From positions 584,001-648,000 of the forward strand of contig JACVVK020000197.1 in assembly GCA_018292915.2 (NCBI GenBank): a stretch of 64,000 nt of DNA. The letters run 5' to 3'. A program made the position numbers and the translations under genes. The notes under the pieces were generated by a model that did no database searches, was not told where the DNA came from, and worked only from the letters and a program-made list of their open reading frames with translations. Below, piece by piece: positions 46,928 to 58,300 of this stretch (position 1 is the stretch's first letter; every line of letters begins with the position of its first letter). The stretch comes from Batillaria attramentaria (taxonomy: Eukaryota; Mollusca; Gastropoda; Batillariidae).

Positions 46928-49900
46928 ATGGCGCTGCATGCATTAAAACGCGTGCTCGCCGTGACACTGCGAAATTTCGTTCCGGTTGTGCGCACAGGGG
47001 CGCGCCCGTTCAACTTCGCATTTCAGTTCCTGTTTCAGCCAGCACGGACGTTCTTCGTGTCTTTTGCTTCATACAGACCGGTTGAAAACGCAAAATTAGC
47101 GTTTGAGCATTACGAACCGATGGAGTTACAAGGGAGAATCGTGATTTATTCCATTCTGGGCTGTCCTCACTGTATGAGGGCGAAAAACACCCTACAAGAG
47201 TTGGGACTGCCATACGAGGATGTTCGGTTAGACATCTTCCCGAAGACGGTCCGAGAATCGGTGCAGCAACGGACGGGGAAGACGTCAGTTCCACAGATCT
47301 TCTTCAACGCCACCCATGTTGGTGGCAATGACGATTTGCAAAAACTGGTAAACATTCAATGGCGGTCATTGTACAGCCGGAAGGAGTGTGTGTGTGTGTG
47401 TGTATCTCCCCGTATGTGGTGGAAAAGGACGTTAAACCCCCACCCTCTCTCTCTCTCTCTGTGCTCCTCCCCCTTCAGTGCCCCCTCCCTCCTTCCCTCC
47501 CCTTTCAGCTTCATGGATAATAATAGCCAATACTATAATGAATGAATGAAAGCCGGGTGGACTGTACTTTTCTACAACTGCAGGTTCAGGACAAACCAAG
47601 GCTTGATGCACTGATCGAGGAAGTGAGAATAAACACCCCACCACCAGATGCTCCTATACCACCAGACCCCAGCACAGCCATTGAGTCAGCAGGTACGTGT
47701 GGTGTTATTATTTGGGAAACTCAATATGATTGTATATACTTACCAGCCGAGTGTACAAGCCCTGATTCAAGTGTGGTTATGCAGGTACATGTAATTCTAA
47801 ATATTAATCTTCCTGCCAAAAAATATACAAACTCGGTCAGTTATTACCTTACACAGAATACTGGAGCCAGACAATTGTCAATGTTCGTCATCTCTCCAGT
47901 GCAGGAATATGAAGTTTCCAGATCTGTTCAGTGGTGATGGCAGGCACAGTGTTCTTACTTGCAAAGCAACCGATTAAGAATCATTACTCTAAGCCTGCTT
48001 GATTTTTGCATAATTTCTGTAGTACCCCAAACTGTATGAGTGAGGGCAGTTGAAAGAGAACCAGATGAATGGGTAGTCCCTGTGCGCAGTATAGACTATG
48101 CTTTTCCATTAAGGACTCATCTCTTTGTTATGCTAACGGACGTGTACACTACAGGTGAAATGTACATCTGCTGGGTTGGTTCGCTGTATGTGAAAACTTA
48201 AATGCAAAGCTTTACAGTTTATTGGATCAGATTTATTCAATTCTGTTATGCTCAGACCCAGGGAATTTTGTGTGTGAACCCGATGAGTACGCCAAGCTGG
48301 TTCAGGAGCTGAAGGCAAGCGGGTTGATTAAGGATCACCGCAAGGGTCTCACCGTGCACAAGAACACGTTCTGCGGCAAGGATTTCGTCGACTGGATCGT
48401 CAACACCAAGGGTCTAGGTTGGGAAATTCTGCAAAACCATTTAACCCTGGTGGTGTTGAGCTCGGAATAGTGTGCACTACATCTATGGCTTTTTAAGCAT
48501 TAGACAAATTAAATCAGCAAGACAAGGGTTAAGTTTTATGACTGTTGTCAGCTGTCACATTTACTGTCTTCCTAATGCTGAAAGTTGATTTTAGTTCTTG
48601 TGGCAAGGGTATAAATTGCAGTATAGACACATAGTATAAGTGTCTGCATGATCACTGGTTGCCTTTCATTGCTTGTATTAACATGGTTCTCACCATGTCA
48701 TTTAACCAACAATCGTCAATAGTCTTACTCTCTCCAACACAGAAACGTGAAAATTGTCAGATCCGTCCTGTGGTGCATCTAGGCTGTGTTCTCCCTTGTA
48801 AAGCAGCCATCAAAGAATGGTTCCTCTCATCTGATTCGGGGAGCCGGGGTGGTAGAATGGTAGAGCGTTGGACTTCTAATGCTCGGGTCGTGAGTTCGAT
48901 CCCGGCTGGGGCCAAATATTTGTGCTGGCTTTTTCATCGTTGTCCCGTCTTTGATATCACCCTATGTGGTGGAAAAGGACGTTAAACCCCCAAACACCAA
49001 CCCACCCCCACCCCCTCGTCTGATTCTTGCATTCAGCAACCCAACCTACAGTAAGAACATGGATCATGAAGTATCTTTATTGGATGTCGTGCATGCCAGC
49101 TTTGTGAAGGAGGTTTCTGTTTCCTAGATCGTGAGCGAGCAGTGGAAATGGGTCAGCAGTTAATTGACCGTCACTTTGGCAACAACGTGAAGTCGGACGA
49201 AGTATTTCGTGATGACCAGGTTTACTACAGGCTTTTGGAAGATGATGACACGGCCGCTCTGAATGGCGGTAGTATCTCTGAATGTGAACCTCAACCAGGT
49301 ATGACTTCATTATATAATTAGTATCATCTTTTATATGGATTAGAATCTCCACAACACTGGTCAACAACTGGAAATAAATTCAACGTTTTGGTTGGTTTGT
49401 TAGTTTCTTCCAACTGTGGGCAGATCGCTGACTGCATCATATGGCTGGTAAAGGCTGTATGCAGTAGTGGCCCAACTGTAACTTCACAATCTTACCTTGA
49501 AACTCCAATAGAGAATGATCATAAAACAACAGTGCAACAGTGTTGTGTTTTTGAAGAAACTTACAAAAAGAATGATCACTTGGCAGTGTTTAGCTCTCAT
49601 CTTGAGTATTTAAATCATGCACAGGCACTATCGACGCTGAGGCTAATTCGCTGTAATTTGCTCTGTAACAATGTAGTGGTGTGACCATGTAGACATGCAG
49701 TTCTCACTAGAAGCAGTTTCTGTGTACGTATCAGAAAAGATGTGTTAATTGGCTTTGATATCTTGTTGTGATGTTTAATATATTTTTTGCGATATCTGAT
49801 ATGTTTGTTGTGATGTTTGTCCTTTCTGTTGCAATGTTTGTCACATATTTCTGTTACAGCCAGTGTAGTGGGGGGTGACTTGCGGAAAATGATTTTGAAG

Positions 49901-51590
49901 CTGTACAGTGCGTTCCTGTCCAAGGATGGCAAGGTATGGTGGACGGATAAATGCTGGATTTTTGTGCAGGTTGTGTTTGGCCAGATAGTGTCCCCTTATT
50001 GCCACTTTGGTAGACAATGAATTGCCATGGTGTCAGGACAGCAGACAATGGTAGCAACTGAGAAAGGGATAGGTAGTGAGTGTGAGGTTGGGTGAGGGAG
50101 GTGAAGGATGGAGCAGCATACAGAAATATGAATAAATTAAGTAGCAGTAGGTTGGTTAAAAAACACCAAATCTTCATGTTGCCATAGTTCCTATTTACCA
50201 GTAAAAGAGAATATTGTAAGAACACAGTGTTACCATAGCTTTTGGGAAATTGTTTAATGTGTATATGTTCTTACATGGTTAAAGACCTAAGCATGATGAA
50301 TTTTAACAGCACGTAGGCCTTTTTGCGGTTGATAGTAGATGGTCTTTCGGAACTTCAGATGTCAAGATTCATGTTTTCTATCCAGTCAGTGGACTACAAG
50401 GGCATCAAAGGCAGTACCGAGTTTCAGGCGTACGTAGGGTTGACCAAACAGCTACAGAGAGTGAAGATAGTGGAAGCCAGTCGTGAGGAGAAACTGGCCT
50501 TCTTCATCAACGTCTACAATGCTCTTGTTATCCACGCCAACATTGTGCTTGGGCCCCCTGTCAACCTTTGGCAGAGATATAAGGTACATGCATGAACATG
50601 AACACTGACTGTTGTCTGGCAGAGATATAACTTATAAGGTACATGTACATGAACACTGATTGTTGTCTGGCAGAGATATAAGGTGCAGTAATTGTTGTCT
50701 GGCAGATGAAAGGTGCAGTAATTGTTGTCTGGCAGATAAAAGGTGCAGTGATTGTTGTCTGGCAGAGATATAAGGTACACTGAATGTTGTCTGGAAGAGA
50801 TATAAGGTACACTGAATGTTGTCTGGAAGCGATGTAACACAGGGCTTTAGAACCGTGCTGGACACCGGTCACATGACCAGTTTATATTTGAATTGTTTGA
50901 TTACTATACCGTAATGACCTTTTCATATTTTGTGTATAATTATAAGGAACACTCTTTTGTATACTGAGCGTGTGTTCAATGTAATCTCTTTGTTGTTGTA
51001 AATGCCATTTCTGTGTACAGTTTTTCAACACGGTCAAGTACATCATTGGCGGACAGGAGTACTCACTGCAGGACATGGAGAATGGAGTATTGCGAGCCAA
51101 CAGGAAAGGGGTCGGCATGTTCACTAAACCATTCTCCAAGACCGATCCTCGCCTCAAGGTGGCGTTAGAGGTGCACGAACCACTCATTCACTTCGGCCTT
51201 GTGTGTGGTGCCAAGAGTTGCCCCCCAATCAAGACATACACGCCTGAGGTATGTGCGTTCATCTGCGTCGTTTATGTCTAAGACTGACTCCTTTTCAGTA
51301 AGACACTAACTTGCCATTTTTAGGAGTGATCGTGTGGGTTTTGAAAGCCTGTGAGCAATGACAGATACCCACTGTGCTGTAGGGATCAGACTAACTTTAA
51401 GGTCAGGCAAACTGAAATCTCCTCGACAGGGGCCCACAGAAACCATGCACACTTTCAGGCCTCATGCACCGAGGAGTGGGGCTTTTATTTCACCAGTCAC
51501 CTGCTTTTATATACATGTATTAACTCTCAATGGCTTTAGGGCAAATCAAACAGGGGGAGCGGTGCCATTCAATGTTAACTCATGTTTTGG

Positions 51591-51645
<55 letters not shown>

Positions 51646-52407
51646 CTACAGGAGGTGATGGAGCAGCTGACCATAGCCTGCCAGGCGTTCCTGGATGGAT
51701 CTGATGGCTGTGAGGTGGACGTGGCCAAGAAGACGGTGAAGCTGTCCATGATATTCAAGTGGTACCAGGAGGACTTTGGCAAAAACTCGGAAGAGGTCAG
51801 TATAACACATACATACCGTACTTGTGTGTTCTCTATGTGTTGGTTGCAGGTTGCACGGTGGGTGTTGAACCATGTGTTCTCTCTGTGTTGGTTGCAGGTT
51901 GCACTGTGGGTGTTGAACCATGTGTTCTCTATGTGTTGGTTGCAGGTTGCACTGTGGGTGTTGAACCATGTGTTCTCTATGTGTTGGTTGCAGGTTGCAC
52001 TGTGGGTGTTGAACCATGTGTTCTCTCTGTGTTGGTTGCAGGTTGCACTGAGGGTGTTGAACCATGTGTTCTCTATGTGTTGGTTGCAGGTTGCACGGTG
52101 GGTGTTGAACCATGTGTTCTCTATGTGTTGGTTGCAGGTTGCACTGTGGGTGTTGAACCATGTGTTCTCTCTGTGTTGGTTGCAGGTTGCACTGAGGGTG
52201 TTGAACCATGTGTTCTCTATGTGTTGGTTGCAGGTTGCACTGTGGGTGTTGAACCATGTGTTCTCTATGTGTTGGTTGCAGGTTGCACTGTGGGTGTTAA
52301 ACCATATGGCAGAGGGGGAGAAGAAAGATCAGCTGTCCGAAGTCCTGGCCAACAAGAAATTCTCTGTGACACATATGAAGTATGACTGGTCTGTCAACTC
52401 TAAATAG
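46928..52407 (+). CDS. glutaredoxin-DEP-DUF547 protein, 9 coding exons
   Basis: Exons 46928-47347, 47584-47692, 48256-48417, 49128-49298, 49860-49933, 50386-50583, 51021-51248, 51652-51795, 52282-52407 join in phase to 543 codons plus TAG. Residues 1-50 are rich in Arg and hydrophobics without acids, like a mitochondrial presequence. A glutaredoxin domain (about 70-140) has the dithiol CPHC at 79-82, cis-Pro TSVPQIF and GG at 132-133. A DEP domain follows (about 180-260, FCGKDFVDWIVN). DUF547 fills about 313-543 (REEKLAFFINVYNALVIHAN, NGVLRANRKG, LVCGAKSCPPI, MKYDWSVN). Glutaredoxins reduce disulphides with glutathione; DEP domains mediate membrane or protein contact; DUF547 has no established activity. 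ATG choice: first in the open exon, after ACC. Introns 6 and 8 carry junction-derived repeats. A possible poly(A) signal is at 54028. Confidence 0.9.
48838..49005 (+). mobile_element. tRNA-derived SINE, best copy
   Basis: Head GGGAGCCGGGGTGGTAGAAT, GGTAGAGCGTTGGACTTCTA, GTGAGTTCGATCCCGGCT gives clear Pol III A-box- and B-box-like motifs and a TCT-like anticodon position. The body then runs GGCCAAATATTTGTGCTGGC to the tail GTGGTGGAAAAGGACGTTAA. It lies in intron 3 of the glutaredoxin-DEP gene. Tail fragments occur at 30101-30184 and 47408-47440. Confidence 0.85.
50569..50835. repeat. repeat grown from the exon 6 donor of the glutaredoxin-DEP gene
   Basis: Seven to eight copies of 30-50 bp, each starting TGGCAGAGATATAAGGT or a close variant and ending TTGTTGTC. 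The first TGGCAGAGATATAAG is the coding end of exon 6 (WQRYK) with donor AAG/GTACAT. Later copies keep AAGGTGCA or AAGGTACA. Confidence 0.9.
51826..52305. repeat. 48-bp array grown from the last-exon acceptor of the glutaredoxin-DEP gene, 10 copies
   Basis: Unit GTTGCACTGTGGGTGTTGAA, CCATGTGTTCTCTATGTGTT, GGTTGCAG. Acceptor-type TTGCAG/GTTGCA occurs at 51850, 51898, 51946, 51994, 52042, 52090, 52138, 52186, 52234 and 52282 (the normal exon start), exactly 48 bp apart. The whole intron 51796-52281 is open in the gene's frame. Confidence 0.95.
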
Positions 52408-53788
52408 AACTGGGATATGCACGTCAGAGGAGCAGTTTAACCTGGTCTTGCTGAACTGATTTGTCTTAGGCTGAAAAAAGCCATAGAGATGGTCCGCAAT
52501 ATTCCACGCTCTGCACTGCCGGGGTTATGAAGGATTTTTTTATCACTACATTCTTGGCATCTAAAATGCATTGAGTTAATTTTGAATCCTTTTAGTAAAG
52601 TTGTCATGTATTTAAAACATCTTGTTGTTGTACTCAGTGAATATCTCTATCTCTAGCTGAATACTTCTCAAGTGACTTCCGATATTAAAGAAAGTTCTTT
52701 TTTTAGTTTGAACAGTTGTTTGTTCGTTCATACAAGTGTGTGTGTGCAGAGGTAACTTGCAGATTGTCTCAGGTAATGAGGGAAGAGGATCTGAAAAAGT
52801 TTATACCCACATCAAGGTTTTATCTGTGTGTGCGATGCTCAGCAACAATTTTAGTTTCTTATTTTTTTTTCTGCACAGTGGACTGGCGTGCACCTACTGG
52901 GTGTGGTTTTGTAAAATTTTGAGAATATGCTAGAGTATACATATACATGTACATAAGTAAATATCATGAGGATCGATTTTACCATTGCTGTCTGGCAGTA
53001 GTTCGGCTCCTTTCCGTTTGTTGTTGTTTTACACTGGATAATGTTTCATCATGCAACCATGATCCCACATTTGAAATCTAAGTGCATTTTTTAAAAATGG
53101 CATACTAATTAAGTGTGATGCGTACACTTTATTTTTTGAAAAGTAATGTAATAATATATTCATTCAAATACCTATCTGTGGAAATTCAATGTTGCATTCT
53201 TGTTTTGTTTTGGATTTTGTCGGGGTTTTTTTTGTTTGTTTTATTGCCGTTTTCCTCTCCTTTTTAATTTATTTTTTGGGTACATGGTGTTGAAGTGTAT
53301 TTACGTGTTATCAGAAAACCGAATGTGTAAGATATATAAATGCAACGTTTATGGTCATTATTGTGTTTTCACGTGAATCTAATGCATGGACACAGCCTTC
53401 CGTAGGCTCAGCAAGACCATTTCCATACACACATACATGTATGTACAATGTAGTACCAAATGATATTTAAGTACATGGCTTTGTGATACATATCTCTCTA
53501 CCAGTGTAGACTTGTGAACCTTGAAGTGGAAGCTGTATGTGTGTTCTGCAGGGAAATCATATAATTATTGTAATCATGTTTCTTTAGACCCACAGATATT
53601 CCTAATGTCTGTGTCAAAAAAAATCATTTCCTTTTGCATTTTTCTCATAGTGTGATTGGTATATTTATTTTGTTTGCATTTTTTTTTTTTTTGCTTATCT
53701 CAAACTACAATTGCTTTGAATGCATTGGTGCCTTGTAAGCAATGCATATAGAAAGAAGAAAGTTGACAGCCAGAACAGTGGCTTCTAT

Positions 53789-53828
<40 letters not shown>

Positions 53829-54033
53829 GTTTGGTTTACTACTACATTATTCCTTGTGGGAAATTCGGGCTGTTTCCTGCAGGGACTGACAGTACAGTGC
53901 CATTCACACACCACCTGGGATTTGCAGCTCAGGGAGGAAAGTTAGAGGACCCGTACAGAATTCCTGATGAGGCAGTTGTTTTCACAATTCTTGCCTTGGC
54001 TTGGCAAAATTATTCGTAAAAATCTTTAATAAA
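52408..54033 (+). other. 3' UTR region of the glutaredoxin-DEP gene
   Basis: A/T-rich sequence without recognisable exons, a poly-C run at 53791-53826 and AATAAA at 54028-54033. A short frame at 53880-54019 after the poly-C run resembles nothing I recognise. Confidence 0.45.
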
Positions 54034-55383
54034 GAAACTGTAATTGGTTGTATGATTCATTTTATTTGTTGGTTGTTTGTTGATTTGTTTACTGAAGTCT
54101 CAAGTTCAGCCAAAAAAATCTAACTCAAACTTGTGGTAGCCAGCTGTCCCTAACTCATTCTGCGCACCAAAAAAGCAAGTGATTTTTCTGACTGAACTGT
54201 AAACTGACTGTCCACAGCTAGCAGAGAAAGTACACTGTACTTCCAAGCAAGAGGTCAGTGTAAGCTAGAAGTCGGGCAGCCACGTCACACTGACACTAAA
54301 CACAATGTTCAAACCTATACACGCCGCTCTTTTCCTGTGAAAAGGATGATAGAGTTTGACTGGGTAAACTGCTGTGTTGACTGGGTAAATTGTGTGCGCG
54401 CTACACACTGGAGATGACCGTGACTAAACGAGCAGCCAGCAAACGCTAAATGCAGATCATCAATCCACAATTTGAATGAAAATCGTGCTGCACAGTCAAA
54501 ACGTTCAAGGATAGGAACGTTCGGCTCTTGGCGTAGGAACACAGGACATGTTGGATAATCGGTGTCGCACCACCCACACGACAGAGGCTTTGGATGCTAA
54601 AACGACTGAGGTTCAGCGGGGTTAGTAACCTACGTTGAATAATGTTTAGGGTTTGTAACGTAGGTTGACCAAAGACTATAGTACCACTTCCGTACCATAG
54701 AGAGACTGACTATAGCCTATCCACAAGTCACAGTGAAGTTCATGAGGATCAGAAGTCAGAATGACTAAGCGGACCTGGTTCGGGGTAAGGCAGTGGCTGG
54801 TTTCCGATTAACATCGCAAGAATTACTATAAATAAACAACAAAGATTAATACATGTATTATAATGCAATCTGTCACTTCTGTCTTGCGGTATTTTGTACT
54901 TTTCGTGCCGGTTCAGCAGTGTCAGTTTCCGGTAAGGGTAGGGGCCCTGATTGGCCGGCCGCAGATGAAACAGAGGCTCTGAATCTCCCAAGTTTACCCG
55001 CGATTTCTATGAAATGCCGCCATGTCTGCTTTCCGGTCAACCATACACAAATGAATTGTACATTTTGGGTAGTCTGCCGGTTTGCCTTTTGATTTGTCAG
55101 TGCCCTGAACTTCATGCTTCAGCCATAGAATGTCACAAGCTATGTCAGGTGAGGCACGGCATTTCAGATCAGTTTATCTGTTTTCTGAAACTGACTTTTA
55201 GGCTTTTACGTTTAGAAGTAGCGAGGTGCCAGTGCGGGCCAAGATCTACACCCTAGATCTACTTGTAGGAGTGGAGGTCATGTTTAATCTTTTTGTTCAT
55301 ACCATGATTTTCTGCTTCTGACAGAAAGTGTAATAAGGTCTTACCATAATGATTGTCTCATCGGTTTCTGTGTCTGTGTCAAG
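54034..55383 (+). other. upstream region of the DEP-DUF547 paralogue
   Basis: No glutaredoxin-like exon and no counterpart of exon 2 of the upstream gene was found. A candidate first exon starts ATG at 54863 and ends TTTCCG/GTAAGG at 54931, but it ends in phase 0 while the DEP exon at 55384 starts in phase 1, so it cannot join directly. Confidence 0.4.
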
Positions 55384-58300
55384 AGGAGAAGTCTGGTCGT
55401 GAGTCTGAATCAGAATGTGAAGAGGAGAATGAGCCTGAGGACGAAAATTATAGTGAGGCAAAACCAGTGCAAGATCTGAAAGCAGACGGGCTTGTGAAGA
55501 GTGAACCTGAGGACGAAAGTGAGGCAAAACTGGTACAAGACCTGAAAGCAGACGGGCTTGTGAAGAATAATGGAAACTGTTTTACAGTGCATACAAACAC
55601 ATTCCGTGGCAAGGAATTCGTCGACTGGATTGTAAGCCGTAAGCTCATAGGTGCAGGAATGTTACTCAGTTTCAACGCCTAAAACATCAAGAAAAATATC
55701 ATGATAATCACTATGTACCAAACAGTTTCATTCAAGGTACAGTAAGAGAAGGGGGAGGAATAGATAAGGCATGACCTTACGATTGAATGATTTTAAAATA
55801 TTGCTCAGTTTATCAATTCAGAGAGCAAGTGAAATCCAGATTGCAATTTCTGGCCAGAGCAATGACTATGATAAAAGATTGTTTGTTAAACAAAATTCAA
55901 AGACTGGGCAGTGTCTAAACGTTACAGTTTAATTGCAAAAACCGACCATAAGTGTTACTTGCAGATCGCGAAAAGGGAGTAGAGAGGGGTCAGCGGTTGC
56001 TGGACAAACACTACATCCGCCCTGTCCCACTCTCACCTGAAGTGTTTCTAGACAGCTCCAGCAGTTTGTACAGACTCTTGGAGGACTTTGAATCCACAGC
56101 TCTCAACGCTGGCGATGTTGGTGAACGTGAAGATACAGAGGAAGGTATTACCGTCATATCACATACGCACCTAATTAGTCGGCAGACAGACACACTGACC
56201 AGTCAGTGCAGCAGCTGCCGCAGAAGGTTACAATGGTTGGTCGGTAGTCTTGTCTTAGCCATCACATTTCATGCCGGTGTCAACAAAGGTACAGAGCACA
56301 CAATGCTACTGCCACCAGTGTAATCCATGTATATATGCAGGACTACGGCAAAATAAATCAATGGTTGACCATTTCAGTCTTACTGTTCAGTCCGTATGGA
56401 CATATTTGGATTTTATACTACACGAGGTTGAATCAAAATGGACGGTCGTTTTGCTGGTGTTTTGTGGTTCAGTCATAGCACCCTCGTTCTACGCCGTAAC
56501 ACTGCCGTTTTGCCAAGTTCAGAACGCCACACGGCACAGCACCGAAAAACAAACCACAAAAACTCACCGTTTTGGGTTGTAGTTGTGGTTTATGTTAGAA
56601 GGAATGAAATGGACCGGCCGTTTATCGACCAAACCCAGAATTGTACTATTACGTTACTACAATCAACAGATGTATATAATTATGTTCGTGTTTTAAACTA
56701 ACGATGAGAGCAATCGTCGTGGAGACGTTTGAAGTGGCATAGTAACGGAAATATGTCGTCCGTTATGATTACCCACAACCTCTCCCCCTCCCCCTCCAAC
56801 CGCCCCCCATGTGCTAGTTGAATTGTCTGATGGTTTTAGTTGTCAATTTCAGTGTTCCATTTTGATCAGTTGATAGGATCGTTGGCTGATTGGTTGATTT
56901 CATTTTAAAGCCGCCAAGCTTGGTGAGGCTGTTCGCAAGCAGATGTTGCGGCTGTACGGGACGTTCCTGTCTGAAGATGGCAAGGTATGTAATAGTATTT
57001 ACATTGACGGCCTATATGTCCATGATTGTATGTTCACTCGGTAGTGTTTGACTCAGTCATACTACTCAGACCCCCGGCCTGCACAGCGACAGCATCTCAC
57101 AAGGTGGTATTCAGCCCGGCATGAAGAGAAGGCTGTAGGCAGAGTGATTATCGAAGCTTCAGCCTCGGAAGGTGTTGCCGCTGAGTACAGGAGTTTGTAT
57201 TTTCGCTTGTACAGCCTGTTACGGCGCGTCCTGCCTTTCCAACTCAAGTAATCAGTAATACTCGGTATTATGAGTTTACACGTGTCGTGCATTTCAAACT
57301 CAACTGATCATGAAGACGCAGTATTATGACTGAGTTTACAGGCGCGCACTTCCAAGCGTTACTGTTTCAAAACATAACTTGGCTTTTATGTGTGGAGCTT
57401 AGCCGCTATAGGCATCATCGTCATGAAGTCAGAACTATACAGTTTGCCGGTTACTGGGAAGTGAAGGTTATAATTACATCTTGGTGCATGATGAAAATGG
57501 TGAAATTCGGTCAGTATAGTGTGATTTACCCCCCCCCCCCCCCCCCCCCCAACAAGAAAGTGGATTACCAGGCCATGAAAGGGAGTGCAGAATTTGAGGC
57601 GTATGCGGAGAAGACGAAAGAGCTACAGAGAACGCACATCGTCGACAGCAGCCGTGAGGTGAAACTGGCTTTCTTCATCAACATCTACAACGCCTTGGTC
57701 ATTCACGGCAATGTTATCAGGGGGTCACCCCGTAACGACTGGCAACGCTACAAGGTCAGTACATGCTACGAGTATACTGACATGTAGATTAGACTAATAT
57801 GGGGCGGAGCACGTCAGTCCCTGTTTATTTCCTGTGCACGGTGCCACCAAGCAGGCCAAACTGACGTCGTTTTGTCCCGTTGTACATTATTGTGTGTGGG
57901 TCCTTAAAGGCCGTGGGCAGACGGCAAGGGGCGGTTTGCCAGTCCAACCATCACTGACTTGATATAATTATGGGGCCCTTGCTGAGTGGTCGGTTCTAGC
58001 GCCATCCGCCTACAGTATCAGAGACTGATATCATTACCTGTGTGTCTCTGCGTGATTTGAATGACGTCAGTGCAACTCGCACCGGCTGAAATCGTCCATA
58101 TCAGCCCGCGCCCTTAACTCCATTGAGTTAACTGAATCAGTGATCACAGGAAGGTGACGCTGGCGGTGCAGCGGATTTCAAAGCATTTCCTGTCTACACA
58201 TTTAGCCGCGCCATGTGCGTATGAATATTTCAGTGACTGTTCTTTTCAGTTTTGAATTATCTCTGTGTGATTACTGATTTCCGGCCAATACTGAAACACC

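Noticed and set aside
48838..48910. Functional tRNA gene
   Set aside because: The tRNA-like head has box-like motifs but continues into a conserved body and tail shared by other copies, so it is a SINE; cloverleaf pairing looks incomplete.
53742..54019. Small gene after the poly-C run with a Pro-rich start
   Set aside because: The Pro run is the homopolymer. The rest is unrecognised, ends near AATAAA, and is most simply 3' UTR of the preceding gene.
54863..54931. First exon of the DEP-DUF547 paralogue
   Set aside because: Has an ATG and a good donor, but its phase (0) does not fit the DEP exon (phase 1) and it resembles no exon of the upstream gene.
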